A DNA stretch of 64,000 bases from Streptomyces sp. ALI-76-A (GTDB lineage Bacteria > Actinomycetota > Actinomycetes > Streptomycetales > Streptomycetaceae). Numbering within the stretch: position 1 is the stretch's first letter; each line of letters opens with the position of its first letter. The DNA lies in NCBI RefSeq assembly GCF_030287445.1, contig NZ_JASVWB010000002.1, positions 7,440,001-7,504,000 of the forward strand. Direction: 5' to 3'. The notes beneath the pieces are model-generated. The model saw nothing but the letters and a program-made list of their open reading frames with translations, did no database searches and was not told the DNA's origin. The position numbers and the translations under genes were made by a program. Positions 1-7,184 of the stretch are shown piece after piece.

Positions 1-314
1 GGATGATCGACTACCGGTCCGACATGGTGCTGTACCACCCGACGACAGCGCCCTCGCGGCACGCGGTCTACCACCGCATGGTCGCCCGCAACCGCGTCTG
101 GCTCGCCCGCCGCAACCTGCCCGCCCCGCTGATCCCGGTCTACCTGTGCGTCTGGCTGCTGCTCACCCTGGTGCGCCGTCCCTCGCGGCCCGCGCTGCGG
201 GCGTGGTTCGGCGGATTCCGGGAAGGCTGGACCACACCCTGCGGACCGCGCCGGGCCATGAAGTGGCGTACGGTGTGGCGGCTGACTCGACTGGGCCGGC
301 CCCCCGTCATCTGA
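1..314 (+). CDS. Glycosyltransferase, C-terminal end (partial, cut by window start)
   Basis: Only the last ~103 residues are visible, in a frame that is open at the window edge, so the gene begins upstream. The fragment has a hydrophobic segment (VYLCVWLLLTLV, about residues 46-57 of the visible part) followed by a basic tail with several Arg/Trp residues. That is the usual end of a membrane-anchored family 2 glycosyltransferase of actinomycetes. The ABC-exporter pair that follows fits a role in assembly of a cell-surface polysaccharide. No catalytic motif lies in the visible part, so the family call is inference from the tail and the neighbours. Confidence 0.5.
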   Translation, partial: MIDYRSDMVLYHPTTAPSRHAVYHRMVARNRVWLARRNLPAPLIPVYLCVWLLLTLVRRPSRPALRAWFGGFREGWTTPCGPRRAMKWRTVWRLTRLGRPPVI

Positions 315-427
315 CAAGCTCGTTCCTGACAGCAACCGGGCCGGACGGGGCCCCGGCTCGTACCGGGACCCTGGGCTCATGCGATGCCCGCACAGGCTGC
401 GCATCTCGAAGACGAAAGTTTCCACTA

Positions 428-1357
428 GTGAGTGAGACAACGCACGACGGCACGGTCGCGGTGAGCGCGCCCGTGCCGCCCGACGAGGGCCTCACGGCGG
501 CGCAGCTCGCCGCCAAGTACGGGCTGACCGTGAGCGGTGCCCGGCCGTCGCTCGTCGAGTACGTCCGCCAGCTCTGGGACCGGCGTCACTTCATCCTCGC
601 CTTCTCACGGGCGAAGCTGACCGCCCAGTACAGCCAGGCCAAGCTCGGCCAGCTGTGGCAGGTGGCCACCCCGCTGCTGAACGCGGCCGTGTACTTCTTC
701 ATCTTCGGCGTCATCCTGGACGCCGGCCGCGGCATGACGAGGGACGTGTACATCCCGTTCCTGGTCACCGGCGTGTTCGTGTTCACCTTCACGCAGAGCT
801 CGGTGATGGCGGGTGTGCGCGCGATCTCCGGCAACCTGGGCCTGGTGCGCGCGCTGCACTTCCCGCGCGCGTCGCTGCCGGTCTCCTTCGCGCTCCAGCA
901 ACTCCAGCAGCTGCTGTTCTCCATGATCGTGCTGTTCGCCGTGGCCGTCGCCTTCGGCAGCTACCCGGGCCTGTCCTGGCTGCTGATCGTCCCGGCGCTG
1001 GCCCTGCAGTTCCTCTTCAACACGGGCCTCGCGCTGATCGTGGCCCGCGCGGGCGCCAAGACACCGGACCTGGCGCAGCTCATGCCGTTCGTGATGCGTA
1101 CCTGGATGTACGCCTCGGGCGTGATGTTCTCCATCCCGATCATGCTGGAGGACAAGCCGGCCTGGATCGCCACCGTCCTGCAGTGGAACCCGGCCGCCAT
1201 CTACATGGACCTCATGCGCTTCGCCCTCATCGACGGCTACGGCGCGGAGAACCTGCCCGACCACGTGTGGGCGGCCGCGCTCGGCTGGGCGCTGCTCTTC
1301 GCGGCCGGCGGCTTCGTGTACTTCTGGAAGGCGGAGGAGAGGTACGGCCGTGGCTGA
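428..1357 (+). CDS. ABC-2 type polysaccharide/teichoic-acid export permease
   Basis: About 309 residues. The GTG at 428 is chosen because upstream codons in the frame (Arg/Gly/Pro rich) do not look like this family, whose members start with a short polar N-terminus. After ~55 polar residues comes a conserved entry segment (SRAKLTAQYSQAKLGQLWQ), then six hydrophobic segments, the first being NAAVYFFIFGVILDAG. This is the layout of ABC-2 permeases of the TagG/Wzm/RfbA group, which flip lipid-linked polymer across the membrane. Its stop overlaps the start of the ATPase gene by 8 nt, so the two are translationally coupled. The substrate cannot be read from sequence. Confidence 0.88.
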   Translation: MSETTHDGTVAVSAPVPPDEGLTAAQLAAKYGLTVSGARPSLVEYVRQLWDRRHFILAFSRAKLTAQYSQAKLGQLWQVATPLLNAAVYFFIFGVILDAGRGMTRDVYIPFLVTGVFVFTFTQSSVMAGVRAISGNLGLVRALHFPRASLPVSFALQQLQQLLFSMIVLFAVAVAFGSYPGLSWLLIVPALALQFLFNTGLALIVARAGAKTPDLAQLMPFVMRTWMYASGVMFSIPIMLEDKPAWIATVLQWNPAAIYMDLMRFALIDGYGAENLPDHVWAAALGWALLFAAGGFVYFWKAEERYGRG

Positions 1358-2129
1358 GGACAGGAACGACGGGCACATCCCCACCGTCATCGCGGACCAA
1401 CTGCACATCGTCTACCGCGTCAACGGCGCCAAGGCCGGCAAGGGCAGCGCCACCGCCGCGCTCAGCCGGATACTCAAGCGCGGCGAGGAGCGCGGCGTGC
1501 GCAAGGTGCACGCCGTCAAGGGCGTCTCCTTCGTCGCCTACCGCGGTGAGGCCATCGGCCTGATCGGCTCCAACGGATCCGGCAAGTCGACCCTGTTGCG
1601 CGCCATCGCGGGCCTGCTCCCGGCCGAGAGCGGCAAGGTGTACACCGACGGCCAGCCCTCCCTGCTCGGCGTCAACGCGGCCCTGATGAACGACCTCACC
1701 GGCGAGCGGAACGTCATCCTGGGCGGGCTCGCGATGGGGATGACCCGCGAGCAGATCAAGGAGCGGTACCAGGAGATCGTCGACTTCTCCGGCATCAACG
1801 AGAAGGGCGACTTCATCACCCTCCCGATGCGCACCTACTCCTCCGGCATGGCCGCCCGGCTCCGCTTCTCCATCGCCGCCGCCAAGGACCACGACGTCCT
1901 CATGATCGACGAGGCCCTCGCCACCGGCGACCGCAAGTTCCAGAAGCGTTCCGAGGAACGCATCCGCGAACTGCGCAAGGAGGCCGGCACGGTGTTTCTC
2001 GTCAGCCACAACAACAAGTCGATCCGTGACACCTGCAACCGCGTGCTGTGGCTGGAACGCGGCGAGCTGCGCATGGACGGCCCGACCGACGAGGTCATCA
2101 AGGAGTACGAGAAGTTCACCGGCAAGTAG
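1350..2129 (+). CDS. ABC exporter ATP-binding protein (TagH/Wzt-like)
   Basis: 259 residues with a complete nucleotide-binding domain. The Walker A is GSNGSGKST (~residues 74-82), the signature is YSSGMAARLRF, the Walker B is VLMIDEALATGD and the switch His lies in VFLVSHN. The SSGMAARL form of the signature is typical of the polysaccharide/teichoic-acid export subfamily. No extra C-terminal carbohydrate-binding domain is present. It overlaps the permease gene and presumably forms a 2+2 exporter with it. A strong hairpin follows 38 nt after the stop, ending the transcript before the hopanoid genes. Confidence 0.9.
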   Translation: MAEDRNDGHIPTVIADQLHIVYRVNGAKAGKGSATAALSRILKRGEERGVRKVHAVKGVSFVAYRGEAIGLIGSNGSGKSTLLRAIAGLLPAESGKVYTDGQPSLLGVNAALMNDLTGERNVILGGLAMGMTREQIKERYQEIVDFSGINEKGDFITLPMRTYSSGMAARLRFSIAAAKDHDVLMIDEALATGDRKFQKRSEERIRELRKEAGTVFLVSHNNKSIRDTCNRVLWLERGELRMDGPTDEVIKEYEKFTGK

Positions 2130-2167
2130 TCCACCCGGACCCGGGCGAAAGAGACCGCCCCGCTTCA

Positions 2168-2202
2168 CGGAGCCCCGCCGGAACTGCTCCGGCGGGGCTC
2201 CG
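2168..2202 (+). terminator. Rho-independent-type hairpin after the ABC exporter operon
   Basis: Perfect 14-bp GC-rich stem (CGGAGCCCCGCCGG and its complement) with a 7-nt loop, 38 nt after the ATPase stop. There is no U-tract, as is common in Streptomyces. Confidence 0.7.
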
Positions 2203-2446
2203 CGTCTGCAAAGGAAACGTCAACTTCGGCTCCGCTCCGGAATCTTGGAGCCAATCGGTGTGTTCTTGTGATGTGCAGGACACCCCAGCGAACCACGGCG
2301 CGTTGTACAACGTAAGCTGTAGCGGTCCCGAATCACGGCAAGTGGGGCGATAACGCGCGCCACCTCGAGGTCCGCCCCGCCGTGCGGACGGCCGGGCGGC
2401 GTGTCCGAAATAGTGTGCGTTGGGTCGGCGGTGTAGAACGGGAGAT
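2203..2446. promoter_or_regulatory. Upstream region of the hopanoid operon with a 12-bp palindrome
   Basis: Between the exporter terminator and the first possible hopanoid start codon lies a non-coding stretch of lower GC. It contains a perfect 12-bp palindrome, CGTTGTACAACG, at 2301-2312. This is the only plausible promoter space for the whole operon, so the palindrome is a candidate operator. No regulator can be assigned. The XRE-cupin regulator at the end of the cluster is a possible partner, but its own upstream repeats look different. Confidence 0.35.
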
Positions 2447-2521
2447 GTGACGGCAATGGCTACGGAAACTCCCCAGCTCCACGCAGCACGCGCCGTCCCC
2501 GTTCCGGGCAGCCCGTGGTGA
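2447..2521 (+). CDS. Possible 24-codon leader ORF coupled to hpnC
   Basis: GTG at 2447 (or ATG at 2456) opens a short frame that ends with TGA at 2519-2521, overlapping a GTG of the hpnC frame at 2518 in a GTGA junction. The same overlap style recurs through this operon (3417, 4367, 4504, 5931, 9179, 13951). Alternatively the 5' part of hpnC has suffered a 1-nt shift: adding one G after the CCG at 2513 would join this frame to HpnC. No function is proposed. Confidence 0.3.
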   Translation: MTAMATETPQLHAARAVPVPGSPW

Positions 2522-3420
2522 GGGGATCCGGCCCGGTGCGTCCCGGCCAGGCGGAGCGCGGCACGCTCGACAAGGCCGCGGCGGAGAACTTCCCCGTCGC
2601 CCCGTTCTTCCTGCCCAGGGCCTGGCGCACCGACCTCATGGCCGTCTACGGCTTCGCCCGTCTGGTCGACGACATCGGCGACGGTGATCTCGCTCCCGGC
2701 GGCGCCGACGCCCGCCTGCTCGGCGTGTCGCCCGCGGACGCCGAGGACCGGATGCTGCTGCTGGACGCCTTCGAGGCGGATCTCCGCCGGGTCTTCGACG
2801 GCACCCCGCGCCACCCCCTGCTGCGGCGCCTCCAGCCGACCGTCCGCCGTCGCGCGCTCACCCCCGAGCCCTTCCTCGGCCTGATCGCCGCCAACCGCCA
2901 GGACCAGCTCGTCGCGCGGTACGAGACCTACGACGACCTCCTCGCGTACTGCGAACTGTCCGCCAACCCGGTCGGCCGACTGGTGCTGGCCGTCACCGGC
3001 ACCTCGACCCCCGAACGGGTCCGCCGCTCCGACGCGATCTGTACGGCCCTGCAGATCGTCGAGCACCTCCAGGACGTCGCCGAGGACCGCGGGCGCGACC
3101 GCGTCTACCTGCCCGCCGTGGACATGAAGCGCTTTCACGTCCAGGAGGCGGACCTCGCCGCGCCGACCGGGAGCGCGTCGGTGCGCGCCCTGATCGCGTA
3201 CGAAGCGCAACGCGCCCGCGACCTCCTGGATGAAGGCGCTCCTCTGGTGGGTAGCGTCCACGGCAGGCTGAAGCTGCTCCTCGCAGGCTTCGTGGCGGGG
3301 GGAAGGGCGGCCGTCCACGCGATCGCCGCCGCCGATCACGACGTACTTCCCGGCCCACCCGAGCCCGGCAGGCTTCGGTTGCTGCGCGAGGTGGGCGTCG
3401 CTCTGCGAGGAGAGGGGTGA
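2515..3420 (+). CDS. hpnC: Squalene synthase HpnC (hydroxysqualene-forming component)
   Basis: 301 residues, trans-isoprenyl diphosphate synthase fold. Both Asp-rich elements of squalene/phytoene synthases are visible: LVDDIGDGD (~residues 54-62) and the second helix motif HLQDVAEDRGRD. In the three-enzyme HpnCDE route HpnC acts on presqualene diphosphate to give hydroxysqualene (family knowledge). The only start codons after the in-frame TAG at 2434 are GTG 2515 and GTG 2518; neither has a good Shine-Dalgarno sequence, and 2518 overlaps the stop of a short upstream frame. The stop overlaps the hpnD start. This is the first certain gene of the hopanoid operon. Confidence 0.9.
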   Translation: MVRGSGPVRPGQAERGTLDKAAAENFPVAPFFLPRAWRTDLMAVYGFARLVDDIGDGDLAPGGADARLLGVSPADAEDRMLLLDAFEADLRRVFDGTPRHPLLRRLQPTVRRRALTPEPFLGLIAANRQDQLVARYETYDDLLAYCELSANPVGRLVLAVTGTSTPERVRRSDAICTALQIVEHLQDVAEDRGRDRVYLPAVDMKRFHVQEADLAAPTGSASVRALIAYEAQRARDLLDEGAPLVGSVHGRLKLLLAGFVAGGRAAVHAIAAADHDVLPGPPEPGRLRLLREVGVALRGEG

Positions 3421-4367
3421 TCCGGGCCGTGGAGTCGCAACCGCACGCGTCCGCACCGGTACTCGCCGCCTACAGCTACTGCGAGGCCGTCACCGGGCAG
3501 CAGGCCCGCAACTTCGCGTACGGCATCAGGCTGCTGCCGACGCCCAAGCGTCGCGCGATGTCGGCGCTGTACGCGTTCTCCCGGCGCGTCGACGACATCG
3601 GCGACGGGGCGCTGGCCGGCGAGGTGAAGTCCGCGCGACTCGACGACACCCGGGCGATGCTGGCCCGGGTGCGCGACGGTCTGGTCACCGAGGACGACAC
3701 CGATCCCGTCGCGGTCGCCCTCGCGCACGCCGCCAGGACCTTCCCGATCCCGCTCGGCGGTCTGGACGAGCTCATCGACGGCGTGCAGATGGACGTACGC
3801 GGTGAGGCGTACGAGACCTGGGACGACCTGAAGGTGTACTGCCGCTGTGTGGCGGGTGCCATCGGACGGCTCTCCCTCGGTGTGTTCGGCACGGAACCGG
3901 GGGCGCGCGGCGTCGAGCGCGCGCCCGAGTACGCCGACACGCTCGGGCTCGCGCTCCAGCTCACCAACATCCTCCGGGACGTCCGTGAGGACGCCGAGGG
4001 AGGGCGGACCTATCTGCCCGCCGACGACCTCGCGAAGTTCGGCTGCTCGGCCGGCTTCAAAGGACCCAAACCGCCGGAGGGCGCCGACTTCGCGGGCCTC
4101 GTGCACTTCGAAGTGCGACGGGCCCGCGCCCTTTTCGCCGAGGGCTACCGGCTGCTCCCCATGCTCGACCGGCGCAGCGGCGCCTGTGTGGCCGCCATGG
4201 CCGGCATCTACCGCCGCCTCCTCGACCGTATCGAACGCGACCCGGAGGCCGTGCTGCGCGGCCGGGTCTCGCTGCCCGGCCGGGAGAAGGCGTACGTCGC
4301 CGTGCGCGGCCTGTCCGGCCTGGACGCCCGGCATGTGACCCGCAGGACCGTCAGGAGGCGCGCCTGA
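3417..4367 (+). CDS. hpnD: Presqualene diphosphate synthase HpnD
   Basis: 316 residues, paralogous to the preceding gene. It has RVDDIGDG (~residues 58-65) and the second Asp-rich helix TNILRDVREDAEGGR, plus the family signature LQLTNILRDV. HpnD condenses two farnesyl diphosphates to presqualene diphosphate, the substrate for HpnC. GTG 3417 overlaps the hpnC stop in a GTGA junction, with GAGGAGA a few bases upstream, so translation is coupled. The C-terminal ~25 residues are Arg-rich. The stop TGA overlaps the ATG of the small ORF that follows. Confidence 0.92.
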   Translation: MIRAVESQPHASAPVLAAYSYCEAVTGQQARNFAYGIRLLPTPKRRAMSALYAFSRRVDDIGDGALAGEVKSARLDDTRAMLARVRDGLVTEDDTDPVAVALAHAARTFPIPLGGLDELIDGVQMDVRGEAYETWDDLKVYCRCVAGAIGRLSLGVFGTEPGARGVERAPEYADTLGLALQLTNILRDVREDAEGGRTYLPADDLAKFGCSAGFKGPKPPEGADFAGLVHFEVRRARALFAEGYRLLPMLDRRSGACVAAMAGIYRRLLDRIERDPEAVLRGRVSLPGREKAYVAVRGLSGLDARHVTRRTVRRRA

Positions 4368-4507
4368 TGGACAATCCGGTCCAAGGTGATGCCATCGGCG
4401 AGAAGCGGCAGGCAACCCTCCGCCCGGGGGCGGCGTCCCAGACTGCGACGGCCGGCCGTGCGCCGTTCCACCTCCACGGCGCCCGGGCAGGGGAGGACGC
4501 ACGATGA
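4367..4507 (+). CDS. 46-aa conserved-type small protein in the hopanoid operon
   Basis: A short ORF fills the gap between hpnD and hpnE exactly. Its ATG overlaps the hpnD stop (TGATG) and its TGA overlaps the hpnE ATG (ATGA), with AGGAGG ~8 nt before the start. Coupling at both ends is strong evidence that it is translated. The product is basic and polar (starts MDNPVQGDAIGEKRQ) with no membrane segment and no Cys cluster. From memory it resembles a short Streptomyces family annotated DUF6380; that link is uncertain. It may only serve to pass ribosomes from hpnD to hpnE, or be a small accessory of the HpnCDE complex. Confidence 0.6.
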   Translation: MDNPVQGDAIGEKRQATLRPGAASQTATAGRAPFHLHGARAGEDAR

Positions 4508-5931
4508 CCGACGGCACACGGTTCGACGCGCCGCACGCACGGACGCCGGACCACACGGGCACGGACGCCGTCGTGGTCGGCGGCGGGCTCGCCGGCGTCA
4601 CCGCCGCGCTCGCTCTCGCCGACGCCGGCGTCCGGGTGACACTGCTCGAGGGCCGGCCGCGTCTGGGCGGGCTCGCCTTCTCCTTCCAGCGCGACGGACT
4701 GACCGTCGACAACGGACAGCACGTGTACCTGCGCTGCTGCACCGCCTACCGTTGGTTCCTCGACCGGATCGAGGGCGCTGCGCTGGCTCCGTTGCAGGAC
4801 CGCCTGGACGTGCCCGTGCTCGACGTGGACCGGCCCGAGGGACGGCGGCTGGGCAGGCTGCGGCGCGACGCGCTGCCGGTGCCCCTGCATCTGGGGCGCA
4901 GCCTCGCCACGTATCCGCATCTCTCGCTCGCCGAGCGGGCCCGGGTGGGGCGTGCCGCGCTCGCGCTCAAGGGGCTCGACCTCGCCGATCCTGACCTGGA
5001 CACGCAGGACTTCGGCAGCTGGCTGACCGCGCACGGTCAGTCGGCGCGTGCCGTCGAGGCCCTGTGGGACCTGGTTGGGGTCGCCACCCTCAACGCGGTC
5101 GCGGGAGAGTGCTCGCTCGGGCTCGCCGCGATGGTGTTCAAGACCGGTCTACTGTCCGACCCGGGCGCGGCCGACATCGGATGGGCGCGCGTCCCGCTGG
5201 GCGACCTGCACGACCGGCTGGCCCGCAAGGCGCTCGACTCCGCGGGCGTGCGCACCGAAGTCCGCACCCGCGTCACCACCGTCTCCACTGATGAGAACGG
5301 ACGGTGGAGCGTGCAGGTTCCCGGCGAGACGCTCACCGCGGACGCGGTCGTCCTCGCCGTACCCCAGCGCGAGGCGCACGACCTGTTGCCCGCGGGCGCG
5401 CTCGACGCGCCGGAGCGGCTGCTGGAGATCGGTACCGCGCCGATCCTCAACATCCACGTCGTCTACGACCGCCGGGTGCTCGGTACGCCGTTCCTGGCGG
5501 CCCTCGGCACCCCGGTGCAGTGGGTGTTCGACCGGACCGAGGCGTCCGGGCTGCACCAGGGTCAGTACCTCGCGCTGTCCCAGTCGGCGGCGCGGGACGA
5601 GATCGACGAGCCCGTCGCCGTGCTGCGCGAGCGCTATCTGCCGGAGCTGGAGCGGCTGCTGCCCCGCACCCGGGGGGCCGAGGTGAAGGACTTCTTCGTC
5701 ACCCGGGAACGGACGGCGACGTTCGCGCCCGCCCCCGGCGTCGGGCGCCTGCGGCCCGGCGCCCGCACCAAGGCCCCCGGCCTGTACCTGGCCGGAGCGT
5801 GGACCGCCACCGGGTGGCCCGCGACCATGGAGAGTGCCGTCCGCAGCGGAGTGAGCGCGGCCGACGCCGCCCTCGGCGCCCTCGGCCGGCCCCGTCCCCG
5901 CCACCTCTTCGCGTTCGAGGAGGCGGCCTGA
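4504..5931 (+). CDS. hpnE: Hydroxysqualene dehydroxylase HpnE (FAD amine-oxidase family)
   Basis: 475 residues. The N-terminal Rossmann motif VVVGGGLAGVTAALALADAG (~residues 22-41) and the downstream LLEGRPRLGG bind FAD. The C-terminal FAD signature GLYLAGAWTATGWPATMESAVRSG, split by the Gly-Trp-Pro, closes the fold as in phytoene-desaturase-like enzymes. HpnE reduces hydroxysqualene to squalene. The ATG overlaps the TGA of the small upstream ORF, and GGGGAGG lies ~6 nt upstream. The C-terminal FEEAA coding sequence contains GAGGAGG, which serves as ribosome binding site for the next gene. Confidence 0.92.
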   Translation: MTDGTRFDAPHARTPDHTGTDAVVVGGGLAGVTAALALADAGVRVTLLEGRPRLGGLAFSFQRDGLTVDNGQHVYLRCCTAYRWFLDRIEGAALAPLQDRLDVPVLDVDRPEGRRLGRLRRDALPVPLHLGRSLATYPHLSLAERARVGRAALALKGLDLADPDLDTQDFGSWLTAHGQSARAVEALWDLVGVATLNAVAGECSLGLAAMVFKTGLLSDPGAADIGWARVPLGDLHDRLARKALDSAGVRTEVRTRVTTVSTDENGRWSVQVPGETLTADAVVLAVPQREAHDLLPAGALDAPERLLEIGTAPILNIHVVYDRRVLGTPFLAALGTPVQWVFDRTEASGLHQGQYLALSQSAARDEIDEPVAVLRERYLPELERLLPRTRGAEVKDFFVTRERTATFAPAPGVGRLRPGARTKAPGLYLAGAWTATGWPATMESAVRSGVSAADAALGALGRPRPRHLFAFEEAA

Positions 5932-7067
5932 TGCTCGGTCAGCACGACACAGCGGGCCCCAGCACCTTCGGTACCGCGACAAGAGGAGAGACTGTGCCCA
6001 CTGTGCCCCCGGCCCCGACGGCCGCTCGGAGGACCGCGGTGGACGTGACCGCGCTCCTGGAGCGCGGCCGTACCCTGGCCACACCGGTGCTGCGGACGGC
6101 CGTGGACCGCCTGGCACCTCCCATGGACACGGTCGCCGCCTACCACTTCGGCTGGATCGACGCCCAGGGCAACCCCGCCGACGGCGACGGCGGCAAGGCC
6201 GTACGGCCCGCCCTCGCGGTGCTCTCGGCCGAGGTCACCGGCGCCGCACCCGAGGTGGGTGTCCCCGGCGCGGTCGCCGTCGAACTGGTCCACAACTTCT
6301 CGCTGCTGCACGACGATCTGATGGACGGCGACGAACAGCGCCGGCACCGCGACACCGTCTGGAAGGTGCACGGTCCCGCCCAGGCCATCCTGGTCGGCGA
6401 CGCCCTGTTCGCCCTCGCCAACGAGGTCCTCCTGGAGCTGGGCACCGTCGAGGCCGGCCGCGCCACCCGCCGCCTGACCACCGCGACCCGCGCGCTGATC
6501 GACGGCCAGGCGCAGGACATGTCCTACGAGCACCGCGACCGCGTCAGCGTCGAGGAGTGCCTGGAGATGGAGGGCAACAAGACCGGAGCCCTGCTCGCCT
6601 GCGCCAGCTCCATCGGCGCGGTGCTCGGCGGCGCGGACGACCGCACCGCCGACACCCTGGAGACGTACGGCTACCACCTGGGTCTCGCCTTCCAGGCGGT
6701 CGACGACCTCCTCGGCATCTGGGGCGACCCGGTGTCGACCGGCAAGCAGACCTGGAGCGATCTGCGCCAGCGCAAGAAGTCCCTGCCGGTCGTGGCCGCG
6801 CTCGCGGCGGGCGGTGCCGCCTCCGAGCGGCTCGGCGAGATCCTCGCCGCCGACGCCAAGAGCAGCGACTTCGCGAACTTCTCCGAGGAGGAGTTCGCGG
6901 CCCGCGCCGCCCTCATCGAGGAGGCGGGCGGCCGTGAGTGGACGGCCGAAGAGGCCCGCCGTCAGCACACCATCGCCATCGAAGCCCTGGACGCCGTCGA
7001 CATGCCCGGCCAGGTACGGGCGCGGTTCACGGCGCTCGCCGACTTCGTCGTCGTACGAAAGAGATGA
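5931..7067 (+). CDS. Polyprenyl (farnesyl-type) diphosphate synthase
   Basis: 378 residues. The first Asp-rich motif is LLHDDLMDGD and the second is QAVDDLLGIWGD, with GNKTGALL between them, as in short-chain isoprenyl diphosphate synthases. Inside a hopanoid operon it most likely makes the farnesyl diphosphate used by HpnD. ATG 5931 overlaps the hpnE stop and has GAGGAGG 7 nt upstream. A second candidate is GTG 5994 with GAGGAG 5 nt upstream, which would remove 21 low-complexity residues (357 aa). Both are well furnished, so dual starts are possible. Product length cannot be fixed from sequence. Confidence 0.88.
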   Translation: MLGQHDTAGPSTFGTATRGETVPTVPPAPTAARRTAVDVTALLERGRTLATPVLRTAVDRLAPPMDTVAAYHFGWIDAQGNPADGDGGKAVRPALAVLSAEVTGAAPEVGVPGAVAVELVHNFSLLHDDLMDGDEQRRHRDTVWKVHGPAQAILVGDALFALANEVLLELGTVEAGRATRRLTTATRALIDGQAQDMSYEHRDRVSVEECLEMEGNKTGALLACASSIGAVLGGADDRTADTLETYGYHLGLAFQAVDDLLGIWGDPVSTGKQTWSDLRQRKKSLPVVAALAAGGAASERLGEILAADAKSSDFANFSEEEFAARAALIEEAGGREWTAEEARRQHTIAIEALDAVDMPGQVRARFTALADFVVVRKR

Positions 7068-7184
7068 TCACTATCGGTCGAATAGCCCTCGCGTAGTCGC
7101 CGGCCGGTGTCGCGGGCAACCGAGCACCGGCCGACGGCGGACCCACAGCAGACGCACCACTTGCCACTGCACGAAGGGGAAGCC

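Noticed and set aside
3..314. Complete small protein starting at ATG 3
   Set aside because: The frame is open at the window edge and the product looks like the end of a glycosyltransferase, so the ATG is internal.
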